The notes under the pieces were generated by a model that had not been told where the DNA came from, made no database searches, and saw only the letters and a program-made list of their open reading frames with translations. 64,000 nucleotides of DNA, from the NCBI GenBank assembly GCA_963772845.1, contig CAVYYW010000014.1, positions 1,550,001 to 1,614,000 of the forward strand. Reading direction: 5' to 3'. Of this stretch, positions 36,789 to 46,076 are shown one piece after another. How positions within the stretch are numbered: the stretch's first letter is position 1; each line of letters opens with the position of its first letter. Origin of the DNA: CAVYYW01 sp963772845 (lineage in GTDB: Bacteria > Bacillota > Bacilli > Bacillales > Sporolactobacillaceae). The position numbers and the translations under genes were made by a program.

Positions 36789-37886
36789 ATGTCTGAAATT
36801 ACAATGAAGCATATTAACAAGAAATATGATAATAACGCGCTTGCCGTTACTGATTTTAACCTAGATATAAAGGACAAAGAATTTATTGTCTTTGTTGGAC
36901 CATCAGGTTGCGGTAAATCAACCACTTTACGTATGATTGCAGGGTTAGAAGAAATTACTGATGGTGACTTATATATCGGTGATAACCGTGTTAACGACGT
37001 TTCTCCAAAAGACAGAGACATAGCAATGGTTTTCCAGAACTATGCGCTTTATCCACATATGAATGTTTACGATAATATGGCATTCGGTCTGAAGCTTCGC
37101 AAATTTAAAAAAGAAGAAATTGATACACGGGTAAAGGACGCTGCAAGAATTCTAGGTCTTGAAGCATTTTTGGACCGCAAACCGAAAGCGCTTTCTGGCG
37201 GACAAAGACAACGGGTTGCGCTAGGACGGGCTATCGTTCGTGATCCACAAGTATTCTTAATGGATGAACCTTTATCAAACCTTGACGCAAAACTTCGCGT
37301 TCAAATGCGTGCAGAAATTTCCAAGCTTCACCAACGTCTGCAGACAACAACGATTTATGTTACACATGATCAGACAGAAGCGATGACGATGGCAACACGG
37401 ATTGTTGTCATGAAAGACGGCGTTATCCAACAGGTCGGGGCTCCAAAAGAAGTATATGACCTTCCTGAAAATGTATTTGTTGGCGGATTTATCGGCTCTC
37501 CTTCTATGAACTTCCTTCAAGCGAAGCTTGAAGACGGCTTTGCTGTAATTGACAACGTAAGGCTGGCCATACCTGAAGGGAAAATGAAAATGCTTCGCGA
37601 CCAAAACTACGTCGGTAAAGACGTCTTCTTTGGCATTCGCCCTGAGGATATTCATGATGAACCGATCTTCATCGACGCTTCTGCAGGTTCAGTTTTCGAT
37701 GCAACGATTGATGTTGCCGAATTGATGGGAGCTGAGACATACCTTTATTCAACAATAAGCGGTCAGGATTTCGTCGCTCGTGTTGACTCTAGAAATGATG
37801 TAAAAAGCGGGCAGAAGCTGAAGCTTGCCATCGATATGAATAAAGCGCACTTCTTCGACAAAGACAGCGAGCAACGGATTCGCTAA
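36789..37886 (+). CDS. msmX: Multi-sugar ABC importer ATPase MsmX
   Basis: A 365-residue CUT1-type sugar ABC ATPase: Walker A GPSGCGKST, signature LSGGQRQRVALGRA, Walker B MDEPLSNLDA and a C-terminal TOBE regulatory domain. MsmX energises several oligosaccharide importers in Bacillus that lack their own ATPase. It sits 105 nt after yxkF and ends at a shared terminator with the SASP gene. No sugar permease is adjacent, in keeping with its shared role. Confidence 0.92.
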   Translation: MSEITMKHINKKYDNNALAVTDFNLDIKDKEFIVFVGPSGCGKSTTLRMIAGLEEITDGDLYIGDNRVNDVSPKDRDIAMVFQNYALYPHMNVYDNMAFGLKLRKFKKEEIDTRVKDAARILGLEAFLDRKPKALSGGQRQRVALGRAIVRDPQVFLMDEPLSNLDAKLRVQMRAEISKLHQRLQTTTIYVTHDQTEAMTMATRIVVMKDGVIQQVGAPKEVYDLPENVFVGGFIGSPSMNFLQAKLEDGFAVIDNVRLAIPEGKMKMLRDQNYVGKDVFFGIRPEDIHDEPIFIDASAGSVFDATIDVAELMGAETYLYSTISGQDFVARVDSRNDVKSGQKLKLAIDMNKAHFFDKDSEQRIR

Positions 37887-37894
37887 AAGAGTTT

Positions 37895-37926
37895 AAAAAG
37901 GAAGCCTTAAAAGGCTTCCTTTTTTT
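37895..37926. terminator. Bidirectional terminator between msmX and the SASP gene
   Basis: GGAAGCCTT / AAGGCTTCC flanked by As and Ts, serving both convergent genes. Confidence 0.88.
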
Positions 37927-38128
37927 ATTTTTGTTCACTTTTATTGTTAAATTGTTGCTGAGCCTGCTTAATTAGACGTTTAGTCATTTCTCCTCCAACG
38001 GATCCATTTGATCTCGAGGTATCATCAGCATTGAGTCCTGCTCCAAATTCCCGTGCAATTTCTGCCTTAAACTGATCCAAAGCTTGTTCAGACCCTGGCA
38101 CAAGTAATGCATTTCGACGATTTGCCAT
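37925..38128 (-). CDS. Alpha/beta-type small acid-soluble spore protein
   Basis: A 67-residue SASP: EIAREFG, where the germination protease GPR cuts, and the conserved [18 protein letters not shown]-binding helix. It coats spore DNA and is degraded at germination. The ribosome site AGGGGGTG precedes the ATG. A sigma-G-like promoter lies at 38152-38180. Confidence 0.93.
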   Translation of the reverse strand: MANRRNALLVPGSEQALDQFKAEIAREFGAGLNADDTSRSNGSVGGEMTKRLIKQAQQQFNNKSEQK

Positions 38129-38151
38129 TTTATTTCACCCCCTGTTAAGTG

Positions 38152-38180
38152 TAATTTGCCTCACAGTAAGGTAAATATGC
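38152..38180 (-). promoter_or_regulatory. Sigma-G-like promoter of the SASP gene
   Basis: On the minus strand GCATA (-35), a 17-nt spacer, then CAAATTA (-10), one mismatch from the sigma-G consensus CATNNTA. Confidence 0.55.
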
Positions 38181-38275
38181 TGGTGATTAATTGGAAAACA
38201 ACTTTTAAAAGTTCTTCATTATACAAATATTACTCTTTTAACCCCTGCCTAAAAGAGTTCTTCTCTTAAGAACAT

Positions 38276-38335
38276 AAAAAAATTCACTTATTATCAAAGC
38301 CCCCAGCCACCTGGATGATTTGATAAGAAGTGAAT
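38276..38335 (-). terminator. Long hairpin, probable lia operon terminator
   Basis: ATTCACTTATTATCAAA / TTTGATAAGAAGTGAAT stem, with a T-run on the minus strand (plus As 38276-38282). It lies 360 nt downstream of liaR. Confidence 0.65.
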
Positions 38336-38420
38336 ACTTTAACTCAATATTGTGTGTGACCTAACACAAAACCCTTCATTCTGTTACACATTTATCTGGA
38401 ATACTAAAACAACGAAAGCC

Positions 38421-38492
38421 CTACCTCTCTTCCATCGTTACGGCTCCAATGACCGCGCCACTAAGAATTAGCTGCTCCCATAGATGCCTCAT
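38421..38492 (-). CDS. Possible 23-residue membrane peptide
   Basis: ATG at 38492, six nt after AAGAGGGA, opens a 23-codon frame MRHLWEQLILSGAVIGAVTM... with a hydrophobic centre. It lies between liaR and its distal terminator. There is no homologue I can name. The rest of 38181-38698 holds only the hairpin at 38276-38335. Confidence 0.3.
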   Translation of the reverse strand: MRHLWEQLILSGAVIGAVTMEER

Positions 38493-38698
38493 ACTATCCC
38501 TCTTTTCCCTATTCACTTTTCAAAAAGACAATTCATTCTGAACTCTAATCAGCCGCTGCAGAACATCCTTCCTGTATTTACACATTCAAATACGATGGAA
38601 AATAGACAGTACGACTGCCTGGCAAACAGCATATTGCCAAGCACATAGAGTATTTATATTAGGTCAAGTTCCTATTATATAGACTAAATCACTGTGTG

Positions 38699-39340
38699 TC
38701 AAGTTCCTTTCTTAACCAGGTTATGATTGAAAGCATAAATGACTGCCTGGGTACGGTCCTGAACGTTTAATTTGCCAAGAATATTGCTGACATGCACTTT
38801 CACCGTCTTTAAAGCAATAAATAATTCTTCAGCGATTTCCTGATTGGCTTTTCCTTCAGTCATCAGCTGCAGTACTTCCCTCTCACGCCCGGTTAAAAGA
38901 GTATGCGGTTTCTCCAACGGTTTTTCACGCATCTTGTTCATAATTTTTCCTGTTACTTCTGGTTCTAAAATCGATTGACCATCATATGTGGCACGGATTG
39001 CTGCTGCAATATCATTTGCCTTTGATGTTTTCAGCATATAGCTTGCAGCTCCCGCTTCAAGAGCCGGATAGACCTTTTCATCATCAAGAAAGCTTGTGAC
39101 AATAATGATTTTTGCGGCCGGCCACGCTTCCATTATTTTTTTCGTTGCCTCAATGCCATCCATTTTCTTCATAACGAGGTCCATTAAAATAATATCCGGC
39201 TTTAATTCCAGAGCAAGTTCGACCGCCTTTCCCCCGTCATCCGCTTCAGCAATAACCTCGATGTCTTTTTGGGCAGATAAATAAGCTGATACACCGATTC
39301 TGACCATTTCATGATCATCAGCAAACAGAACTTTAATCAT
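38699..39340 (-). CDS. liaR: Response regulator LiaR (NarL/LuxR family)
   Basis: A 213-residue regulator: receiver domain with acidic DD at 8-9, phosphoacceptor in DIILMDLVMKKMDG (Asp54) and Lys104, then a LuxR-type helix-turn-helix (LTGREREVLQLMTEGKANQEIAEELFIALKTV region). It is the output of the LiaFSR cell-envelope stress system. Its start overlaps the liaS stop by 8 nt. Confidence 0.93.
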   Translation of the reverse strand: MIKVLFADDHEMVRIGVSAYLSAQKDIEVIAEADDGGKAVELALELKPDIILMDLVMKKMDGIEATKKIMEAWPAAKIIIVTSFLDDEKVYPALEAGAASYMLKTSKANDIAAAIRATYDGQSILEPEVTGKIMNKMREKPLEKPHTLLTGREREVLQLMTEGKANQEIAEELFIALKTVKVHVSNILGKLNVQDRTQAVIYAFNHNLVKKGT

Positions 39341-40382
39341 TGTGTTTATCCTCCTTAATGATTTGTGGAACTTTAACCTCCAGCCGGGTTCCCTGATTGA
39401 TCAAACTGACAATTTTTAGCGTTCCTCCTATTTCAAGAGCACGTTCATGCATATTCTGAAGACCGTATGAGCTTGTCTTTTCCTCAGAAACATCAAATCC
39501 CTTCCCATCATCTGTTATACGCAGAATAATCCATTCATCCCGTTGAATGAGCATAACGTTCAGATGACTCGCTTTAGCATGGCGCAGCGTATTAGAAATC
39601 GATTCCTGTAGAATCCTAAACAATTGGTCTTCAATCCCTTTATCCAGATTCAGCTGTTCGATCTTTGACTGGATGGTCATCGGAACTTTCTGCAGAAGCT
39701 CCTCCAAAAGCTCAGTTATGCCTTCGTGAAGGCTTTTTCCTTTTAAAGCCACCGGTCTAAGATGAAGAAGCAAAGCTCTCATTTCCAGTTGAGACTGATG
39801 AATCATATGTTCAACTGTAGATAGCTGCTGACTAAACGGGTTTGCTTCATCGAGTTCCTCGGATTCATTAATTGCAGACATCATCATCGAGGCTGCGAAT
39901 AGCTGCTGACTGACAGAGTCGTGTAGTTCTCTTGCCAAACGATTCCGTTCCTGCAAAACCACTTCCTGGAGGCTCTGCTCTCTTTCTGTTGCTCTTTCTG
40001 TAGCAAGTTTTTGTGAGAGCTCGGTTTGTTTCTGAACTCTTTCCTGAAGTTGATTTAGCCGTGCTTCCACCCCATTAAGTTCACCAAGCCCAGCACGAGT
40101 TTCTTGTGAAATGGTTTGATTGGCCAAAATCCCGTCTAAACTCTGGTTCAGAATGAGCAATTTAGACTTCCACAGTAATCCATAAAAAAGGCCGATGATC
40201 AGTCCGGCTACTATAATGATAACGGCCAACGCTAAGATAAAAGGCATGCCAACGACGGTAACTTCATAAAACTGCTGCCAATTTTCAGGCGGAAATACTA
40301 TAACCGTTACGCCAAATAAACATATTGCTAAGATTAGCGAAAAAAGTACCCCAGTCAAAATCTGCCGTATCATAAGGTTCAT
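39333..40382 (-). CDS. liaS: Sensor histidine kinase LiaS
   Basis: A 349-residue kinase of the HPK7 class: two N-terminal helices with a very short extracytoplasmic loop (about 10-65), a coiled linker, the dimerisation motif RNRLARELHDSVSQQLF carrying the phospho-His, and an ATPase domain (DDGKGFD...YGLQNMHERA). It senses cell-wall damage with LiaF. Its ATG overlaps the liaF stop as ATGA. Confidence 0.93.
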   Translation of the reverse strand: MNLMIRQILTGVLFSLILAICLFGVTVIVFPPENWQQFYEVTVVGMPFILALAVIIIVAGLIIGLFYGLLWKSKLLILNQSLDGILANQTISQETRAGLGELNGVEARLNQLQERVQKQTELSQKLATERATEREQSLQEVVLQERNRLARELHDSVSQQLFAASMMMSAINESEELDEANPFSQQLSTVEHMIHQSQLEMRALLLHLRPVALKGKSLHEGITELLEELLQKVPMTIQSKIEQLNLDKGIEDQLFRILQESISNTLRHAKASHLNVMLIQRDEWIILRITDDGKGFDVSEEKTSSYGLQNMHERALEIGGTLKIVSLINQGTRLEVKVPQIIKEDKHND

Positions 40383-41113
40383 ATTCTTCTCACCTCAAGA
40401 TCACCTGAAAAAATAGAGGTAATAATTTTCACCTGTGGCTTTTGGGTGAAATATTCAGCCGTATGATAGGAAATTGTATGATTCATAAGCTTAAGATGAT
40501 GCTCATTAAAAATATGCGCTCTTCCAAAAAGAGAACTGTGATAAATGCTTACCTCAACTTCATACGGAACGTAGATGAGTATTTTTCCCGCAAAATGACG
40601 GATCGAGATAACAGCTTCACTTTCAGGCAGAACCGTGTTGCTGAGATCAATAGTCCGATCTCCAAAACCGCCGTGAATATTTATATCATGCCATTCATAA
40701 GACCGTTCTTCTGTATGCTGATCGCCGAAAATGCTCTGTTTAAAAAGTGGCTCTACTTTCACAAGAGGGAGTTCATGTGCTGGTTTTTTTTCCAAGTTGA
40801 TTCGCGGTTTAATCCGATCGGGATCCTTTTTAGCTTCATAATACTTGTAGGCGATATAGATAAATACACCTACGAGAAAGAGTTTAACTACAAACAGACT
40901 TAAAAAAGAAATGATCAAACTGATGATACCGAGCCAAAAAAGAAATTTCCCATATAGCCGGTCATATTTTCGTTTACCGATAAAAATCATAAAAAATGAG
41001 AACAAAAGTGAAAAAATGAGACCCCCATTGAAAAAAATCACATCGATAACAATCAGAGAAAGTCCTATGAGTAAAATCATATTAAGTGCTGGTGTCGTGA
41101 TGCGATTAATCAT
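40379..41113 (-). CDS. liaF: LiaF, inhibitor of the LiaSR system
   Basis: A 244-residue protein with four N-terminal membrane helices and a cytoplasmic C-terminal domain (INIHGGFGDRTIDLS..., IYVPYEVEVSI, SGDLEVRRI) of the DUF2154 type. LiaF keeps LiaS inactive without envelope stress. It overlaps liaS. A paralogue starts at the left window edge. Confidence 0.92.
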   Translation of the reverse strand: MINRITTPALNMILLIGLSLIVIDVIFFNGGLIFSLLFSFFMIFIGKRKYDRLYGKFLFWLGIISLIISFLSLFVVKLFLVGVFIYIAYKYYEAKKDPDRIKPRINLEKKPAHELPLVKVEPLFKQSIFGDQHTEERSYEWHDINIHGGFGDRTIDLSNTVLPESEAVISIRHFAGKILIYVPYEVEVSIYHSSLFGRAHIFNEHHLKLMNHTISYHTAEYFTQKPQVKIITSIFSGDLEVRRI

Positions 41114-41215
41114 AAGGGGCCCCTCTCTTCCTTCACTTATTATACAGTGTAAAAGACGCAGCTCTCTGCGCCTTTTTGTCCGTGCTACAATTCGCTTCTT
41201 TTAGCATATCATTTT

Positions 41216-41860
41216 TTAATTATTCTGTGCAGATTTTTCCTTTTCCTTCATTTGTTTTTCAAGCTGGTCCATTTTACTGTCAAAGGTTTGGCGGTAATAG
41301 GCGCTTGAAACCTTTTGTTCAAGCCCTTCAATGTAACGCTCCATTTCTGAAAAACGCGTACTTTCAGGATTCGCTGTATGATCCAGCACCCGGTTCACGG
41401 TATAATGCGCTCTCGCCACGTTTTCTTTCCCCATCATTTCCATCCTTTTTAATTGCATATCTTTTAATTTACGCTTCATTTCTTCATATTTCTGCTCCAG
41501 CACTTCAAGCTGTTCAGAGGCTTGCTCTTGAGATTTTTGCATACTATAAGCCCTGTCCTTGTATTGCTCAAACTCTTTCGATGCAAAGCTATGCATGCTT
41601 TTTTCTTCCGCTTGTAGAGCCACAGCCGCTTGATGCTGTCGTTTCTCAGCCATTTCTAATGCATGGACATATTCTCTTGTGAATTCTTCTTTTAAACAGT
41701 GTTGCCTAGCGACAAGCTTCCGCACCTTTTCCACTTCTTGCTCGCTTTGTCTAAGGTATTGATTTAAAGCCGCCATCGGATTTTTTTCTTCTTTCTGATC
41801 AAGCAAGTCATGCAAATCTGATGTTATGGACTCCTTTAGTCTTGTAAATAAACCAGCCAT
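41216..41860 (-). CDS. liaH: PspA/IM30 family phage-shock protein LiaH
   Basis: A 214-residue, almost wholly coiled-coil PspA/IM30 protein, the main effector of the Lia response that protects the membrane. It starts MAGLFTRLKESITSDLHDLLD, as LiaH does. It lies 18 nt downstream of the liaI-like gene and about 100 nt upstream of liaF. Confidence 0.92.
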   Translation of the reverse strand: MAGLFTRLKESITSDLHDLLDQKEEKNPMAALNQYLRQSEQEVEKVRKLVARQHCLKEEFTREYVHALEMAEKRQHQAAVALQAEEKSMHSFASKEFEQYKDRAYSMQKSQEQASEQLEVLEQKYEEMKRKLKDMQLKRMEMMGKENVARAHYTVNRVLDHTANPESTRFSEMERYIEGLEQKVSSAYYRQTFDSKMDQLEKQMKEKEKSAQNN

Positions 41861-41878
41861 TTCATAGCCACCCTTTCA

Positions 41879-42226
41879 CTATTTATTCATTTCCGCCCAT
41901 TGTTTTTCAAAATTAATAAACGGATCCTTCTCATGACTCTTAGACATCTTCGGATCTTCTGTCTTCCATTTTCGAAAAATGACATATAGGAACCATGCGG
42001 CTGCTAATCCAATTAGAGCATAGACATGGGATATAACGATTCCTACAATAATAATCCCAAGAATTCCCCAGCCTGCTTTTCCTGCAGCTGAATTGGTTTT
42101 CATAAATTGCCTAAAGACCCCGTATAACAGCACCAGACTGACTGCGAAAATAACAATCGGTCCTAAGTTGGCAATTACTGCGCATAAAGCAACCAAGCCA
42201 AGTATAAACAACAGAATTTTTTTCAT
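41879..42226 (-). CDS. liaI: LiaI-like membrane protein, first gene of the lia operon
   Basis: A 115-residue protein with hydrophobic helices at about 3-40 and 56-85 and a charged tail. Size, topology and position before liaH match LiaI, the membrane anchor of LiaH; sequence similarity to B. subtilis LiaI is low. The ribosome site AAAGGAGG precedes the ATG. liaG is absent, so the operon order is IHFSR. Confidence 0.7.
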   Translation of the reverse strand: MKKILLFILGLVALCAVIANLGPIVIFAVSLVLLYGVFRQFMKTNSAAGKAGWGILGIIIVGIVISHVYALIGLAAAWFLYVIFRKWKTEDPKMSKSHEKDPFINFEKQWAEMNK

Positions 42227-42743
42227 TCCATATTGCCTCCTTTCCGATCTCTTGTGTTTATCTTATCTGGAAAGGCATGTCTTCATAATGTCCCAGAGGT
42301 ATATTTACTCATAAGACCTTAGGCTTAGTGCAAAGCTTTTTAAAGTATTTGAGACATAAAAAAAGAAGCCAAACCCATTATCCAGGTCTAACTCCTTTTG
42401 CTTTAATTATTCCTTCTTTACCTTTAAGAAAAGGTGGGCCTTTTTCTAGAATTTCATTGAATTACCTGTAAAAATTCATTCTTATTAGATAATCAATATT
42501 TACACTTCATATCTTTGAAAACCCACTAATTCCTGTTCATTGTATACCCCTATATATATATTAGTTTTTGATGTGCTATGTAAAAAGTTCGAGTCGCATC
42601 AACCCTGATGATTCAGCGTTTCATGAATGATAAGGGTGCAGTCGTCAATTTCAGTTATCAAAAACCACAAGCAATTCTAATTTTCTTCTCCTTTCAAGAC
42701 CAAAGATGTGAAGTTTTACTTTTACAAAAGCAAGTTCAGATTT
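42227..42743. other. AT-rich gap upstream of liaI
   Basis: No gene recognised. The first 100 bp must hold the lia promoter. An inverted-repeat-like stretch occurs at 42600-42640 (ACCCTGATGATTCAGCG ... AAGGGT). A clear LiaR operator could not be assigned by eye. Confidence 0.4.
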
Positions 42744-43151
42744 TTATATTTCCTCACATCTATTTGAAAATAATTTTGTAAGAAATAATCCAGTTAAAAG
42801 CCCAGTAATTACAATTAAAGATGGGAAAATGACTCCTAATAATAAAACCCAAAATGGAGGAATATATGCTAGAAAAGTGATAGATAAAGCAATAAATACC
42901 TCAATAATATATATGGAACAAAAAATAACAATACTTTTATCAAAAGAAACTTTCAATTTACCTTGAGATAACATTATTAAAGTGATTCTTGGAATACCAA
43001 GATATAATCCTAAAAACAACGGATAAACAAATCCTAATATCAGTAATGAAGAACTGCTGTTATCTTGATGTAGGTGAAGACCAATTGTTGTTCCCAATCT
43101 TCCCAAAGGTAAAAAACCCATTAAAAAAATAATATAAAAAATTTTTTTCAC
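42744..43151 (-). CDS. Orphan four-helix membrane protein, unknown
   Basis: A 135-residue protein with four hydrophobic helices (about 4-20, 34-56, 74-96, 103-125). It has a clear GAGGAGTG ribosome site. The gene and its flanks are noticeably AT-rich, and it has no counterpart I recognise in the collinear B. subtilis region, so it may be acquired. No function can be stated. Confidence 0.6.
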   Translation of the reverse strand: MKKIFYIIFLMGFLPLGRLGTTIGLHLHQDNSSSSLLILGFVYPLFLGLYLGIPRITLIMLSQGKLKVSFDKSIVIFCSIYIIEVFIALSITFLAYIPPFWVLLLGVIFPSLIVITGLLTGLFLTKLFSNRCEEI

Positions 43152-43351
43152 TCCTCAAACCTCCTTTTTCTTATTATTGCTTTTTAAAACGATCATTTTA
43201 TCTCCTTTGACTGAAATCACCTAATTTTCACAAATAAATTTGAATCGATGCACATTTTGGTAATCAATTTATAATAAGGAAAAGATGAATTAACAAACTT
43301 ATAAAGAATCTACTCATTCCCCTATATTTTACTTATCCTTTTATTCAATAA

Positions 43352-43384
43352 GAAAAGGCTATTCTCCTTTTTTGAAGAATAGCC
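43352..43384 (-). terminator. spoVR terminator
   Basis: GGCTATTCT / AGAATAGCC stem with a T-run on the minus strand. Confidence 0.8.
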
Positions 43385-43423
43385 CCATGGATTTTTGATT
43401 ATTATCTTATTTTATTTTATTTT

Positions 43424-44833
43424 TTAATGAAGTCTTTTTCTATGCACTTTCTGCCCGTCACAGGAGAAAAGGACGGGATACGTTTCCACAATTGTTTCGA
43501 GGTGAACGGTTCTGCCCCATAATTCATGTAAATGCAGCATAACCTTTTCCAAAGAACTGAGATCAAGTTCAGTTTCCTCAAATTTGTGCTTCAGATACAG
43601 TTCACCATTTTTTAGATAATCACCTTCAGATACAACCAGATAAGGAAAACCGCCATTTACACGGGAAGCAACAAGCTGATCTCGTACCGCTTCCCAGTCC
43701 TTTGTTTGGATGACGTATTCGTTTTCCTTTTTATGAAATAGGAACAGGTCCTCTTTTTCCACGAAACTCTGAGTCATATAGTTCCGAATAAAGGATTGAT
43801 CTGAATCAAGCGCTCGAATTTCAAAAAGCTTCTGGAGCGCGTCTTTATCAGGATTTATTCCTTTCGAATTTTCTCGTTCTTCCCTCTCAATGTTCTCAAA
43901 CAACTTAAGACCTAGATAATAAGGGTTTAACTGTTTTTGTGATGGCTGCGTGACATTGGCATGAAGCTTCGCGAATTCAATGGCTTCATCTGTGGTGAGG
44001 TCTAATTCTCTCATGATTTTGGCATGCCAGTATGTCGCCCAGCCTTCGTTCATGATTTTTGTTTCAAGCTGTGGCCAGAAATAAAGCATTTCTTCCCTCA
44101 GCATGGTCATTATATCCCTTTGCCAGTTTTCCAACACCGTACTATGCTCCTGAATATAGAGCATAATATCTTTTTCCTCTAACGGGGAATTATTTTTATC
44201 TTTGTCTGAATTTGATTCAGCTTCCACAGATTCATTCGATCCGATCAGATCCTCATAATTTTCCCTGGAAGGCGATTTCTTTTTTTTCTCTGTTTTATCA
44301 TGATCATTTCTCTTATGAGCTTGTTCAAGTAAATACGGATCAATGTGCTCTTGAATCGACAGAACAGCACTAATAAACTGTTCTACCTTTTCCCTACCAT
44401 GTGCCTCTTCATAATCATTGATTCGCTCTGCCGTTTGGCTCATGCTTTCCACCATATCACGCCTTGTATGGCGAAACCTTGCATTATTTTTGAAAAAATC
44501 ACAGTGTGCAAGCACATGGGCTACAATCATTTTATTTTGAACCAGCGAGTTGCTATTTAATAAGAAGGCATAGCACGGATCCGAATTTATAACCAGTTCA
44601 TAGATCTTGCTTAACCCAAGGTCATATTGCAGCTTCATTTTATAAAATTGCTTACCAAAGCTCCAATGTGAGAATCGTGTCGGCATTCCATAAGCCCCAA
44701 ATGTATAAATGACTTCAGCAGGGCAAAGCTCATATCGCATCGGATAAAAATCCAGGCCAAACCCTTGAGCAATTTCTGTAATTTCGGAGATTGACGTTTC
44801 TAACGAATGAAGATCTGTCTCTTTCATATTCAT
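43424..44833 (-). CDS. spoVR: Stage V sporulation protein SpoVR
   Basis: A 469-residue SpoVR family protein with conserved [32 protein letters not shown] and a C-terminal [13 protein letters not shown]. It is needed for spore cortex formation in B. subtilis. A variable, charged linker lies at about 185-225. The ribosome site AAAGGTG allows a GTG at 44836, ATG at 44833 or ATG at 44827; I chose 44833. In many bacteria SpoVR goes with PrkA and YhbH; here those two lie 10-15 kb away. Confidence 0.92.
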   Translation of the reverse strand: MNMKETDLHSLETSISEITEIAQGFGLDFYPMRYELCPAEVIYTFGAYGMPTRFSHWSFGKQFYKMKLQYDLGLSKIYELVINSDPCYAFLLNSNSLVQNKMIVAHVLAHCDFFKNNARFRHTRRDMVESMSQTAERINDYEEAHGREKVEQFISAVLSIQEHIDPYLLEQAHKRNDHDKTEKKKKSPSRENYEDLIGSNESVEAESNSDKDKNNSPLEEKDIMLYIQEHSTVLENWQRDIMTMLREEMLYFWPQLETKIMNEGWATYWHAKIMRELDLTTDEAIEFAKLHANVTQPSQKQLNPYYLGLKLFENIEREERENSKGINPDKDALQKLFEIRALDSDQSFIRNYMTQSFVEKEDLFLFHKKENEYVIQTKDWEAVRDQLVASRVNGGFPYLVVSEGDYLKNGELYLKHKFEETELDLSSLEKVMLHLHELWGRTVHLETIVETYPVLFSCDGQKVHRKRLH

Positions 44834-45112
44834 CACACACCTTTTTACTGAATATCCTCACGAGCAAGCTGCTTTAATGTGCCGTTTTGCATCCTTTATT
44901 GGAAATGTATTCTTACTTATAACAAAATGATCGCAATTTATTTTTTTTCTGCTATGATAATTATGGAATACAAAACTTTTCACAAGACTCCTCTATAGAT
45001 GATTTATATGCACCATGTTCCATTACTTTCAGTTATTTTAATGATTGAGAGTTTAAACTGATATTTTACAAAACCAAACTTATAAAACACTTGCCTGACA
45101 GGGGGACAATAA

Positions 45113-45979
45113 ATGATCGAATTAACATTTCTTCATGAAAAATTAATCGAAGCAAAAGAAGTGATGGCGCGTGATATGGCTCAGCAAGTAGGAGGTAGTG
45201 ACTCGGTCAAAATGACAGAGGAGCTGGAGGAGCAGGTCCATAATCTTCGGCTTGAATTTATTGAAATTCTGGCTGATTCCCTCATTAAGACCCGCAATGA
45301 ATCCGAAGAACAAATGGGAAATTGGGCAAAAAAAATCGGGGAAATGGCTATTAATTATGGAGCCCCCCTTGAAGATACTCTGGAAAATACTAAGTTTTTC
45401 CGCAGGTTTATCTGGCATGAAATTAAGAAAATCGTGAATGAACATAAGCTTTCGAATGAGGTTATTTTCACCACAGCTGAGCACCTCGATCCTATCCTCG
45501 ACCACTCTGTTTACATATTCAGTTTGAGTTATGTGGATCATCATCAAGAAACCTTATTAAACGCACAGAATGCATTTCTAGAGTTATCTGCTCCAATTGT
45601 GCCGATTACTGACCATGTCGCTGTCCTTCCTTTAATTGGGGACATTGATACCCATCGAGCACAAATTCTTTTGGAAGAAAGCATGAAAAAATCCGTTGAA
45701 TACAAATTAAACAAGATCTTCATCGACCTTTCAGGTGTGGTAATGGTTGATACAATGGTCGCCCATGAAATCCTGAAAATCACCTCTTCGCTCGCTTTGC
45801 TTGGTGTTCAGGCAACGCTCACAGGGATCCGCCCAGAAATTGCCCAAACGATGGTAACCTTAGGAATTGAGTTTCCAAACATAACGACACGGGCGACACT
45901 TAAACAGGCGATTCAGGAACTTGGCGATAATGCTTTTTCACCCAAATCAGAGAGCAGCAAGCTTAACTCATTTATATAG
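45113..45979 (+). CDS. RsbR-type stressosome co-antagonist (STAS domain)
   Basis: A 288-residue protein: an N-terminal globin-like helical domain (about 1-150) and a C-terminal STAS domain. The two threonines phosphorylated by RsbT in RsbR proteins have equivalents here, in GDIDTHRA and VMVDTMVAHE. RsbR paralogues build the stressosome that controls the general stress sigma factor. It stands alone, with no rsbS, rsbT or rsbU beside it. Confidence 0.85.
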   Translation: MIELTFLHEKLIEAKEVMARDMAQQVGGSDSVKMTEELEEQVHNLRLEFIEILADSLIKTRNESEEQMGNWAKKIGEMAINYGAPLEDTLENTKFFRRFIWHEIKKIVNEHKLSNEVIFTTAEHLDPILDHSVYIFSLSYVDHHQETLLNAQNAFLELSAPIVPITDHVAVLPLIGDIDTHRAQILLEESMKKSVEYKLNKIFIDLSGVVMVDTMVAHEILKITSSLALLGVQATLTGIRPEIAQTMVTLGIEFPNITTRATLKQAIQELGDNAFSPKSESSKLNSFI

Positions 45980-46032
45980 AGAACGGGCTGTCCTGCCGCA
46001 AAATATAGCAAGCTGTTGGTTTAAAACAATTC

Positions 46033-46070
46033 AAAAAAAGACATTTTTCCAAATGGAAAAATGTCTTTTT
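46033..46070. terminator. Bidirectional terminator between the rsbR paralogue and prfC
   Basis: AAAAAGACATTTTTCC / GGAAAAATGTCTTTTT, symmetric. Confidence 0.88.
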
Positions 46071-46076
46071 ATATTC

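Noticed and set aside
42585..42600. tRNA-like TTCGAGTC
   Set aside because: No cloverleaf can be drawn around it; it is an isolated T-loop-like word.
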